From Massilia sp. erpn (GTDB taxonomy: Bacteria; Pseudomonadota; Gammaproteobacteria; Burkholderiales; Burkholderiaceae_D): a DNA stretch of 64,000 nt. The stretch spans positions 2,976,001 to 3,040,000 of the forward strand of contig NZ_CP053748.1 in NCBI RefSeq assembly GCF_024400215.1, written 5' to 3'. The notes below the pieces were generated by a model. That model made no database searches. It was not told the origin of the DNA and was given only the letters and a program-made list of their open reading frames with translations. Made by a program: the position numbers and the translations under genes. Below, one piece after another: positions 47,225 to 55,718 of the stretch (position 1 is its first letter; every line of letters starts with the position of its first letter).

Positions 47225-48999
47225 ATCGTGCCTCCATCGGTTTGCAGCGGCAGGCGCATCTCGAATTCGGCGCCGCCTTCGGGGCGGTTAGCCGCCCTCA
47301 ATTGTCCATTCATCGCCTGCACGATGGACGATGAAATTGCCAGGCCAAGCCCCAGACCCTTGCCGGATGGCTTGGTAGTGAAAAACGGTTCGAACAGATG
47401 GGCCGCCACCTGCTCGGGAATGCCTTCGCCGCTATCGCTGATGCGCACAACGGCCTGATTGCCCTCGCGGCTTAGAACGAGGTGGACGCGGCGCAGCGGC
47501 GCCGCCTCCACCGCATCGAGCGCATTGCGCAGCAGATTAATCAGCACCTGCTCGATGCGCACCGCATCGCCCGCCACGATCATCGTGCCTGCGCCGGTAT
47601 CGATGTCGAGCAGCGCCTCGCGGCGCTGGAACTCGCTCTCCAGCAGGAAGGCCGAAGCGCGCACCGAATGCGCCAGGTCGACCGCCGCCACATTCTGATC
47701 CTTGCGCGCAAAGCCCTTCAACTGACCGATGATGGCGCCCATGCGCGCGCTGGCCGCGCCGATATGCACCAGATTGCTGGCCGCCTGCTCGGGCTGGCCG
47801 CGCTCCAGATAAGTGCGTGCATTGTCGGCGAAAGCGCGGATCGCCGCCAAAGGCTGATTCAGTTCATGCGTGATCCCAGCCGCCATCTGGCCCAGCATGG
47901 CCAGCTTGCCCGCCTGGACCAGCTCATTCTGCGTCGAGCGCAGCATGTGTTCCGTTTGCTGCAGCGTGTGGTACTTGGTTTCCAGATGCAGGTTCGTCTC
48001 GCTCAGCTGCTGCGTGCGTTGCGCGATGCGGCTCTCCAGCTCCTGCGCCGCCTGCTGCAAGGCTTCGCGCGAAGCCAGGCGCTCCTCCATGCGGCGGCGG
48101 CGCTGATGCAGCGCCCACAGCGAAGCCGCCGCAAACGCCAGCAGCAAAGCCGTCGCCAGTGCCCACAGCGTACCCACGCGCGTGACGCGCGACTGGTTCG
48201 GGAAGAGCATCAACTGCCAGCCCAGGCGTCCCACCGGCAGGGTGACGAAGGGTCCGGGCGTCTGCTGCAAGGGTGTGATGTTCTTGCCGGTGTACTGCTG
48301 CGTGTGATTCAGCTCGGCCAGCGTGGCCTCGCGCAAGGGATGCAGGCTGTGATATTTCCAGTCCGCGCGATTGCTCAAGAAGACCACGCCATGGCGGTCA
48401 GCCAGCGCGATCGGATCATCGCTGCTGCTCCAGGTGCGTTCGAATTCCGCCAGGCTGATTTTGACCGCAATCACCCCCGCCACCTGGCCGCCCGCGCTGC
48501 CATTCGCATACACCGGCTGCGCGATAAAGTAACCCGCCTCCGACGTACTGGTGCCGATGCCATAAAACAGCCCCGCATGACCGCGCAGCGCTGCATGAAA
48601 ATAAGGACGATAAGAGAAATTCTTCCCGACGAAACCCAGAGGCTGATCCCAATTGCTCGCCCCCAAAGTCAGACCATTGCGGTCCATCAGATACAGCGCG
48701 CCGACCTTGGCCTGCTGCTGAATGATTTGCAGCGTCCCATTCAAACGCTCGATCGCCGCCGGATCGTTGGGATGAGCGAGCGCATTCGCCAAATCCGGCT
48801 GTCGCGCCAGAACGAAGGGCAGCGTCTCGAAGCGCTGCAGCACCGACTGCAGATCCGGCGCCATCAACTGAAGCTGACGATGCCCCTGTAGCAGCGAATC
48901 CTCGCGCGCCCGCAGCGTCCCAAACCAGAACGCCATCACCACGGCCGCCACGGCCCCCAGCAGCCCCACCAGCAATAAAAATGAGTTTCTCGCGCGCAT
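47221..48999 (-). CDS. dctB: Sensor histidine kinase, DctB-like
   Basis: 592 residues. First membrane helix at about 7-27, a large periplasmic double-Cache sensor (about 40-270) with GASNWDQPLGFVGKNFSYRPYF and GTSTSEAGYFIAQPVY, a second helix (about 280-300), a coiled coil, a HisKA box with H378 (GITHELNQPLAAI), and an HATPase domain (NLLRNALDA, DSGEGIP, GKGLGLGLAIS). The sensor's RPYF and GYFIA motifs match DctB proteins that bind C4-dicarboxylates such as succinate. Operon partner of the DctD-like regulator. Upstream lies a REP-like doublet and an NMT1-type ABC transporter. Confidence 0.9.
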
Positions 49000-49027
49000 C
49001 CCGAATTCTACAACGCCACCCCATAGT

Positions 49028-49154
49028 TTGATCTATCTCAACAAATGTCCCACCCTGGTGTCAGGCACCACGGTCGGACATTTTTTGCGAAAAATCAAAG
49101 AATGTCCGACCTTCGTGCCTGGCACCAGGGTTGGACATTCTTTGAGATTAATCA
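49028..49154. repeat. REP-like inverted doublet, copy 4
   Basis: Two inverted AATGTCC...GGACATT units with the TTTTGCGAAAAATCAAAG spacer, as in the other copies. Its last bases include the TAA stop of the downstream ABC ATPase (49148-49150), so the element abuts and partly supplies the gene end. It separates dctB from the ABC operon, both minus strand. Confidence 0.9.
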
Positions 49155-49939
49155 ACGGCGGCGAGGCGCATTTCGTCGTTGTGGTGGCGCTGCTGCTCTT
49201 CCATCACGAGTTGGCCGAGTTCGCGCTTGAGGGCGTTGAATTCGGCCGAGGCGGGGTCGCGCAGGCGGGGCAGCTCGACCAGCATGTCGCGCTTGACGGT
49301 GCCGGGGCGGTAGGTCATGACGATGATGCGGTCGGCCAGGTAGATTGCTTCCTCGATGCTGTGGGTGACGAAGATGATGGTCTTTTTCAGCTCGGACCAG
49401 ATGCGCAGCAGCTCGTCCTGCAGATTGCGGCGGGTCAGCGCGTCCAGCGCGCCGAAAGGCTCGTCCATCAGCATGATCGGCGAGTCCAGGGCCAGCACGC
49501 GGGCAATCGCCACGCGCTGGCGCATGCCGCCCGACAGGTCTTTCGGATAGCGGTGGCGGAAGTCGCTCAGCGACAGCATGCCCAATAACTGCGAGACGGT
49601 CTGCTCGATCTTGTCCTTGGCCATGCCTTTGACTTCCAGGCCGAAGGCGATGTTCTTTTCCACGGTCATCCATGGGAACAGCGCGTATTCCTGGAACACC
49701 ATGCCGCGCTCCGGACCCGGCCCGGTGATCAGTTGCGCGTCGGCCGTGATCTCGCCGCTCGATGGCAGCGAGAAACCGGCAATTGCATTCAGCAGCGTCG
49801 ATTTGCCGCAGCCCGATGGGCCAAGCAGGCAGACGAACTGCCCCTGCGGGATGTGCAGATTGATGTCCTTCAGCGCGACCACTTCGCGGCTGTCGGTCTT
49901 GAATACCTTGTTGACGCCTTTAACGGTGATATGGCTCAT
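49148..49939 (-). CDS. ABC transporter ATP-binding protein (nitrate/sulfonate/thiamine-type)
   Basis: 263 residues. Walker A GPSGCGKST, Q-loop VFQEYALFPW, signature LSGGMRQR, Walker B PIMLMDEPFGALD and switch THSIEEA. The opening VKGVNKVFKTDSREVVALKDINLHIPQGQFVCLLGPSGCGKST and the 'FGALDALTRRNLQDELL' block are typical of the TauB/SsuB/NrtD group. Last gene of a three-gene importer operon with permease and substrate-binding protein. Its stop codon sits inside a REP-like repeat. Confidence 0.9.
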   Translation of the reverse strand: MSHITVKGVNKVFKTDSREVVALKDINLHIPQGQFVCLLGPSGCGKSTLLNAIAGFSLPSSGEITADAQLITGPGPERGMVFQEYALFPWMTVEKNIAFGLEVKGMAKDKIEQTVSQLLGMLSLSDFRHRYPKDLSGGMRQRVAIARVLALDSPIMLMDEPFGALDALTRRNLQDELLRIWSELKKTIIFVTHSIEEAIYLADRIIVMTYRPGTVKRDMLVELPRLRDPASAEFNALKRELGQLVMEEQQRHHNDEMRLAAVD

Positions 49940-49940
49940 C

Positions 49941-50765
49941 TCAGTTCTCCAGGCCGCGGTGCCAGCGCAGCAGATGGTTATTCAGTTTGTTCATGCCCAC
50001 ATCGATAATCAGGCCAAGCAGGCCAATCGAAATCATGCCGGCGATGATCTTGTCGGACCAGAAGTACTCGCGCGCTTCAAGGATGCGGAAGCCCAGGCCA
50101 TTGTTCACTGCGATCATCTCGGACACGATCACCACGATGAAAGCGGTGCCGATGCCGATCCTTACGCCGGACAGGATGTAAGGCACGGCCGCCGGCAGCA
50201 TCACGCGCACGAACATGGTGCGCTGGCTCACGCCCAGGTTGCGCGCGGCGCGGATGTAGATGCCGTCGACCTGGCGCACGCCGGCGATGGTGTTCATCAG
50301 CACGGGGAAGAAGGCGCCCAGCGCGATCAGGAACACGGCCGGCGCGTTGCCCAGGCCGAACCACAGGATCGCCAGCGGGATATAGGCAATCGGCGGGATC
50401 GGCCGCAGCACCTGCATCAATGGATTCAGCCAGGCATACATGCGCGGACTGGAGCCCATCAGCAGGCCAAAGGGCAGGGCCAGGCCGGCGCCGAGCGCGA
50501 AGCCGACCAGCACGCGGTACATGCTGCTCAGCGTATCGGTCAGCAGTTCGCCCGACAGCGCCCAGCCCAGCCACGACATGCCGGCCGCCGGATCGTAAGG
50601 TGTCAGCGGCAGCAGGTATTCCACCCACTTCTGCACCACCGCCAGCGGCGATGGCAATACCTGTGGATTGATCCAGCCCAGCTGCGCGCTGGCCTGCCAC
50701 AGGGCGATGACAACAACGGGCACCACGGCGCCCGCGGCGATTTCACGCCAGTTCTGCTTTGCCAT
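49941..50765 (-). CDS. ABC transporter permease (TauC/SsuC-type)
   Basis: 274 residues with six hydrophobic helices and the EAA-type loop IRAARNLGVSQRTMFVRVMLPAAVPYILSGVRIG, which docks to the ATPase. IPPIAYIPLAILWFGLGN is characteristic of the nitrate/sulfonate/phthalate permease group. It ends two bases before the ATPase start. The substrate cannot be told from sequence alone. Confidence 0.9.
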   Translation of the reverse strand: MAKQNWREIAAGAVVPVVVIALWQASAQLGWINPQVLPSPLAVVQKWVEYLLPLTPYDPAAGMSWLGWALSGELLTDTLSSMYRVLVGFALGAGLALPFGLLMGSSPRMYAWLNPLMQVLRPIPPIAYIPLAILWFGLGNAPAVFLIALGAFFPVLMNTIAGVRQVDGIYIRAARNLGVSQRTMFVRVMLPAAVPYILSGVRIGIGTAFIVVIVSEMIAVNNGLGFRILEAREYFWSDKIIAGMISIGLLGLIIDVGMNKLNNHLLRWHRGLEN

Positions 50766-50777
50766 GATGTCTCCGTC

Positions 50778-51746
50778 TTATTTGATGTTCAGGCTTTTCT
50801 TGGCTTCGTCCAGCAGGTCGGTCTTGACGAATTCGGTGGCGACCGGCGGCTTGCGCATCTTGCCGATGCCGTGTTTGGCCATGACGTCGGTGGTGATCTG
50901 GATATGCTGGGCCGAGATATCGTAGGTGTAGGGCGAATTGCTGATCGCATCCTCGAAATCGTCCTTGGTGATCTGGCCTTTGAAGATCACTTCGCGCACG
51001 TATTTTTCAGCGACCGGTTTCTGGTCGATGAAGGTCTTGGTCGCCTGCATGAAGCAGTTCATGAACTTGACGGCGGTGGCGCGGCGCTCCTTGTAGAGCT
51101 TCTCACTCATTACCATGGTGCGCACCGGCTCGCCGATTGGCGTGTCGTAAGGCTTCATCACTTCGACGCCGAAGCCTTTGTTGATCGCTTGCGAAGACTG
51201 CGGCTCCGACTGCATGATGGCGTCCAGGTTCTTGCCCAGCAGCGCCTGATTCAGGTCGGCGAAAGCCAGGAAGATCAACTGCACGTCCTTGCCCGGCTGG
51301 TCGGAGGCAGTCAGGCCATGCTGTGCCAGTTCCGCCACCAGCAGCACCTCATGGATGCCGCCGCGCGTCACGCCGACTTTTTTGCCTTTCAGATCCTTGA
51401 CCGACTTGATGCCGGCATCGGGGCGCGCCACCAGCCGCGCGCCGCCCTTGGCGAAACCGGCCACCACATAAATCGGCGCGCCATTGGCGCGGCCCGCGAT
51501 CGCCGCTTCCGACGCCGTGGCACCCACATCCAGCTCGCCGGCCAGAATCGCCTGCATCACATCCGGACCTTTGGCGAAGACATGTTCCTCGACCTTGATG
51601 CCGCATTTCGGCGCGATTTCCTTGATATACGAGACAGCGCCGTAATGCGCGAATTTGAGATTACCGAGACGCACCACTTCCTGGGCACCGGCGGCGGTGC
51701 TGAAAGCGGTGGCGAGGGACAGGGTCAAGAGGTGAAGCTTATTCAT
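50778..51746 (-). CDS. ABC substrate-binding protein, NMT1/SsuA-like
   Basis: 322 residues from ATG 51744-51746 with GGAG seven bases upstream; signal peptide LHLLTLSLATAFSTAAGA. The mature part shows the NMT1/THI5-like pattern: VRLGNLKFAHYGAVSYIKEIAP, DVMQAILAGELDVGATASEAAIAGRANGAPIYVVAG, KSVKDLKGKKVGVTRGGIHEVLLVAELAQHGL and DAIMQSEPQSSQAI. Such proteins bind sulfonates, nitrate, thiamine precursors, aromatics or others; no substrate-specific residue set is recognised. Operon head with permease and ATPase. Neighbouring DctBD may or may not regulate it. Confidence 0.88.
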   Translation of the reverse strand: MNKLHLLTLSLATAFSTAAGAQEVVRLGNLKFAHYGAVSYIKEIAPKCGIKVEEHVFAKGPDVMQAILAGELDVGATASEAAIAGRANGAPIYVVAGFAKGGARLVARPDAGIKSVKDLKGKKVGVTRGGIHEVLLVAELAQHGLTASDQPGKDVQLIFLAFADLNQALLGKNLDAIMQSEPQSSQAINKGFGVEVMKPYDTPIGEPVRTMVMSEKLYKERRATAVKFMNCFMQATKTFIDQKPVAEKYVREVIFKGQITKDDFEDAISNSPYTYDISAQHIQITTDVMAKHGIGKMRKPPVATEFVKTDLLDEAKKSLNIK

Positions 51747-51930
51747 GCTAGTCTCCAAAGCGGGGTTATTGTTCCCAGCCAGAGAGCAGCTTTCATGCCA
51801 GCACTTGCGTATTAGCTAAGCCTTTGATTTATTTCATTTGCTGCGATGCCGCAAGAAAAACCGTATCAGATACGCCGTGCGGATTCCCGGAATCGGCCAG
51901 CCCGCAGTGCGGATTTCCGCCCATCACCTT
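51747..51930. other. Upstream region of the SBP gene, no gene seen
   Basis: With the adjoining repeat this forms a 316-base gene-free stretch. This part should carry the promoter of the ABC importer operon but I find no strong hexamers. A small direct repeat GTGCGGATT occurs at about 51878 and 51907. Confidence 0.4.
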
Positions 51931-52058
51931 TGAGAAAAATCAAAAAATGTCCAACCCTGGTGTCAGGCACCACGGTCGGACATTCTTTGAGAAATATCAA
52001 CGAATGTCCGGTTCTGGTGCCTGACACCAGGGTGGGACATTCGTTGATGTGGATCAAA
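51931..52058. repeat. REP-like inverted doublet, copy 5
   Basis: Two inverted AATGTCC...GGACATT units; here the spacer is CTTTGAGAAATATCAACG and the outer ends read AAAATCAAAA and CGTTGATGTGGATCAAA. Ends five bases before the POT stop (52063) on the minus strand. Confidence 0.9.
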
Positions 52059-52062
52059 CGGC

Positions 52063-53688
52063 TTAGGACTTGGTGGGGACGGTGCCGTAGCAGGTTTGGG
52101 TCTGGCCGTCGTCGCTGCGGTAGTTGTCGACCATGCGGTAGCGGGTGGCGTAGAGGCCGAACGCCAGTGCCGTCAGCAGGGCGAAGCCGGCGAAGAAGAA
52201 CATCTGAAAGGCGATCACGCTCATGCCGCTGGTGGCGATGTGTCCCAGCACGGCGTCGTTTTTGACGCTGGAGTTGACGATCAGTACCCACAGGTTGCCA
52301 ACTGTGACGGCGAGGGTCCAGAAGCTCATGATCGAGCCTTTCATCGGCGCCGGCGCCTGGCTGTAGGCGAATTCGAGGCCGGTGGCGGAAACCAGCACTT
52401 CGCCCATGGTCAGCACGGCGTACGGCAGCAGCTGCCACAGGATGGACATCGGGGTGCCGGCATCCATCGAGAGCTGGATCCAGCCGATGATGATCCATGC
52501 CAGGCCGCTCAGCGCAATGCCGGCGGTCATGCGGCGCAGCGGGGTCGGTTCGATGCCGATCTTGCGTAGCAGCGGGAAGATGGCGAAGTTGTTGAAGGGG
52601 ATCAGCAGCATCACCAGCAGCGGGTTCACGGCCTGCATCTGCGCCGGCAGTACCTTGAACTCCCAGCCGAACAGGGACAGCATCGGGCTTTGCATATTGT
52701 TCGCCTGCAGAATCCAGGTCGATGCCTTCTGGTCGAACAGGGACCAGAACGGCGTCACCAGCGCGAACACGACCAGGATGCGCAGTACGGCGCGCACGCC
52801 TTCCACGGCTTCATCCGGGTGCGCGCCGCGTGCGCGTTCCAGCTGCATGGCGGTGCCGATGCCGCCGAAGGCCAGCAGCAGTACCAGCGCGGTGCAGGCG
52901 GCGATCACGAAGCCCCAGGAGAAGGACATGCACAGCGACGCAACGGCCGCCGCAGCGCCGAACAGCGCCACGCTCAGGCCTGGGCGCGACTGGCCTGGTT
53001 TGCGCGCCAGCAGGGCAGTGCGCGCCACGTTGGTGAAGGAATTGGGGTTGTGCTTTTGCGGTGCGATATGCACGTACTTCTTGTTGCCGAGCCAGAAGAC
53101 CAGCGTGGCGACGGCCATCAGGATGCCGGGAATGCCGAAGGCTACGGCAGGGCCGTAGTTCTTCAGGAACAGGGGCATCAGCAGCGAGGCGAAGAAGGAG
53201 CCGAAGTTGATCATCCAGTAGAAGGCGTCGTACACGACCTTGGCGCGTTTCTTATTGGTCTGGTCGAACTGGTCGCCGACGAAGGCGGAAACCAGCGGCT
53301 TGATGCCGCCCGAACCGAGCGCAATCAGGAACAGGCCGAAATAGAAGCCTTTCAGATTATCTTCAAAAATGGCGAGACAGGCATGCCCGGCCACGTACAC
53401 GAGGCTGAGCCAGAAAATGGTGTTGTACTTGCCGAAGAAGCGGTCGGCCAGCCAGCCGCCCAGCAGGGGGAAGAAGTAGACGCCGATGACGAAGGTGTGG
53501 AATACGTGTTTGGCTTCGCTGGCGCGGTCTTCCAGTGGAATGAACAGCAGCAGGGTGCTGATCAGGAAAGGCGTCAGGATATTGCGCATCCCGTAAAAAC
53601 TAAAACGTTCGCAACCCTCGTTTGCGATGATGTACGGGATCTGGCGCGGTAGCGGCCCGTTGCCTGCATGCTGGTCAGCTTGTGACAT
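52063..53688 (-). CDS. POT/PTR-family proton-dependent oligopeptide symporter
   Basis: 541 residues with 12 to 14 helices. Signature NEGCERFSFYGMRNILTPFL (E-x-x-E-R-F-x-x-Y-G proton-coupling motif) in helix 1 and GSGGIKPLVSAFVGDQFDQ in helix 4/5 identify the PTR2 family. GGAGA lies upstream of the ATG at 53686-53688. It imports di- and tripeptides using the proton gradient. Divergent from the alpha-glucosidase gene across 259 bases. It could act with the periplasmic M2 peptidyl-dipeptidase at 33.8 kb, which produces dipeptides; that pairing is speculation. Confidence 0.93.
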   Translation of the reverse strand: MSQADQHAGNGPLPRQIPYIIANEGCERFSFYGMRNILTPFLISTLLLFIPLEDRASEAKHVFHTFVIGVYFFPLLGGWLADRFFGKYNTIFWLSLVYVAGHACLAIFEDNLKGFYFGLFLIALGSGGIKPLVSAFVGDQFDQTNKKRAKVVYDAFYWMINFGSFFASLLMPLFLKNYGPAVAFGIPGILMAVATLVFWLGNKKYVHIAPQKHNPNSFTNVARTALLARKPGQSRPGLSVALFGAAAAVASLCMSFSWGFVIAACTALVLLLAFGGIGTAMQLERARGAHPDEAVEGVRAVLRILVVFALVTPFWSLFDQKASTWILQANNMQSPMLSLFGWEFKVLPAQMQAVNPLLVMLLIPFNNFAIFPLLRKIGIEPTPLRRMTAGIALSGLAWIIIGWIQLSMDAGTPMSILWQLLPYAVLTMGEVLVSATGLEFAYSQAPAPMKGSIMSFWTLAVTVGNLWVLIVNSSVKNDAVLGHIATSGMSVIAFQMFFFAGFALLTALAFGLYATRYRMVDNYRSDDGQTQTCYGTVPTKS

Positions 53689-53791
53689 GTAGAAGTCTCC
53701 TGATTTTGTCAGATCGGGATGCTATGCGAAGCCCTTTGGCTTGGCAACTGGTATGTACCGGTGTTTGCTGTGCGAAATTTTGATGATTTTA

Positions 53792-53806
53792 TGTAGTTTG
53801 GCTACT
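53792..53806. promoter_or_regulatory. HexR-like site between POT symporter and maltase-glk
   Basis: TGTAGT-TTG-GCTACT, two mismatches to TGTAGT-N3-ACTACA. It lies 142 bases upstream of the alpha-glucosidase start; if bound, it would give autoregulation of the unit that ends in glk-hexR. Confidence 0.45.
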
Positions 53807-53947
53807 TATTGAGATGATGAAAAAACTTGTAAGTATTTGAAATGCATATCTATTATGTGATTTCGCGCACTTGATGGGGTGATTGAATATCGGGTATTCA
53901 TCATGTATATTGTCTACAAATCCACTCCCATTCCTAAGGAAGCTAAC

Positions 53948-55567
53948 GTGAGCAAAGCATTGTCCCCGACCTGGTGGCGCGAAGCGATCATCTATCAGGT
54001 CTATCCGCGCAGTTATCTCGATACCAACGGCGACGGCGTGGGCGACCTGCCCGGCATCACCGACCGCCTGGAATACATCGCCAAACTGGGCGTGGATATT
54101 GTCTGGATTTCGCCTTTCTTCAAATCGCCGATGCGTGATTTTGGCTACGACGTGTCCGACTACTGCGACGTCGATCCGCTGTTTGGTACTCTGGACGATT
54201 TCGATAAGCTGATCGCCAAGGCGCACAGCCTGGGCCTGAAGATCATGATCGACCAGGTGATGTCGCATACGGCCGAGGAGCATCCCTGGTTCGTGGAGAG
54301 CCGCAAGAGCCGCGACAATCCCAAGTCCGACTGGTATGTCTGGGCTGATCCTCTGCCGGACGGCAATCCGCCGAATAACTGGCTGTCCGTGTTCGGCGGC
54401 TCCTCGTGGCAATGGGATTCGCGCCGCAAGCAGTACTACCTGCATAACTTCCTGGTCAGCCAGCCCGACCTGAACTTCCACCATCCCGAAGTGCAGCAAG
54501 CCCACCTCGATTGCCTGCGCTTCTGGCTGGAGCGCGGCGTGGACGGCGTGCGCATGGATGCCTGCAACTTCCACTTCCACGACCGCTCGCTGAAGAGCAA
54601 TCCGCCGGCCCTGGTGCGCGACACCGCCACCGTCAGCGACGTGAACCCATATGGCATGCAGGCCCACATCCACGACAAGAGCCAGCCCGAGAACGTGGCC
54701 TTCCTTGAGCGCCTGCGCGTGCTGTTGGACGAATTCGGCGCGGTTGCTATCGGCGAAGTGGGGGCCGACGATTCGCTGGCGGTGATGGCGGAATACACGG
54801 CGGGCGGCAACAAGCTGCATATGGCTTACAGCTTCAATCTGCTGACTTCCGTTTGCACCGCCAAGCATATCCGCACCCAGGTCGAGGACTTCAAGGCTCG
54901 CGTCAAGGATGGCTGGGCTTCCTGGTCGGTCGGCAACCACGACGCGCAGCGCGTGATGACGCGCTGGGGTGGGACGCATCCAACGCAGGCTTTCGGCAAG
55001 CTGGTGCTGGCGATGCAGCTATCGCTGAAAGGCACGCCTTGCCTGTATCAGGGCGACGAACTGGCCTTCACCGAAGCCGATGTGCCTTATGAACTGATCC
55101 AGGACCCTTACGGCAAAACCTTCTGGCCCGAGTTCAAAGGCCGCGATGGCTGCCGCACGCCGATCGCCTGGACCCAGGCGGCCAATGGCGGCTTCACCAG
55201 CGGCCAGCCTTGGCTGCCGGTGGCGCCGGAACATATCGCCGCGGCCGCCTCGGTGCAGGAAGCGGATGCCGATTCCATGCTGTCCTTCGCGCGTCGCATG
55301 ATCGCCTGGCGCCGCGGCATGCCGCAGCTGACGCGCGGCGAGATCGTCTTCTTCGACGCGCCGGAGCCGGTGCTGGCGCTGCGCCGCGATCTGGAAGGGG
55401 AGCGCAGCGTGATCGCTGTGTTCAACCTGGGCGCGCAGCCGGTCAGCTTCGCCTTGCCCGAGGCGGCAGGCGCCGAAAAGCTGGACAATCCCGGCCTGCC
55501 GGGCGAGGTGGTGAATGGCCAGGTCAGCCTGCCGCCGCATGGCGCCTGGTTCGGCTACGCCCGCTGA
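53948..55567 (+). CDS. GH13 alpha-glucosidase (maltase)
   Basis: 539 residues from GTG 53948, chosen because AAGGAAG lies at 53936-53942 and the family N-terminus WWREAIIYQVYPRSYLDTNGDGVGDLPGI follows. No signal peptide, so cytoplasmic. Conserved regions: LKIMIDQVMSHT, DGVRMDACN with nucleophile D204, IGEVG with acid/base E270, VGNHD with D332. The DQVMSHT variant and the NxDGVGDLPGI loop match oligo-alpha-1,4-glucosidases. It would cut imported maltose and maltooligosaccharides to glucose for the adjacent glucokinase. First gene of the maltase-glk unit. Confidence 0.93.
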   Translation: MSKALSPTWWREAIIYQVYPRSYLDTNGDGVGDLPGITDRLEYIAKLGVDIVWISPFFKSPMRDFGYDVSDYCDVDPLFGTLDDFDKLIAKAHSLGLKIMIDQVMSHTAEEHPWFVESRKSRDNPKSDWYVWADPLPDGNPPNNWLSVFGGSSWQWDSRRKQYYLHNFLVSQPDLNFHHPEVQQAHLDCLRFWLERGVDGVRMDACNFHFHDRSLKSNPPALVRDTATVSDVNPYGMQAHIHDKSQPENVAFLERLRVLLDEFGAVAIGEVGADDSLAVMAEYTAGGNKLHMAYSFNLLTSVCTAKHIRTQVEDFKARVKDGWASWSVGNHDAQRVMTRWGGTHPTQAFGKLVLAMQLSLKGTPCLYQGDELAFTEADVPYELIQDPYGKTFWPEFKGRDGCRTPIAWTQAANGGFTSGQPWLPVAPEHIAAAASVQEADADSMLSFARRMIAWRRGMPQLTRGEIVFFDAPEPVLALRRDLEGERSVIAVFNLGAQPVSFALPEAAGAEKLDNPGLPGEVVNGQVSLPPHGAWFGYAR

Positions 55568-55578
55568 AACCGTGCGCC

Positions 55579-55605
55579 CTTGCGCCGCCGCGGTGGCGGC
55601 GCAAG
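55579..55605. terminator. Hairpin between maltase and glk-hexR
   Basis: Perfect 11-bp stem CTTGCGCCGCC / GGCGGCGCAAG with a 5-base loop, 12 bases after the maltase stop. It is not followed by T's, so it is more likely an attenuating or stabilising structure than a full stop. Confidence 0.5.
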
Positions 55606-55718
55606 ACTAGCGGACTGGAAGTAGAAGGACTGCTCGCCTCTTGTTCTTTTTAACATCGTGCATTTCAGGTATGCTGCCGCCTTCTGCAGTGATTGATTTC
55701 CAGAGAATCGAATCGACG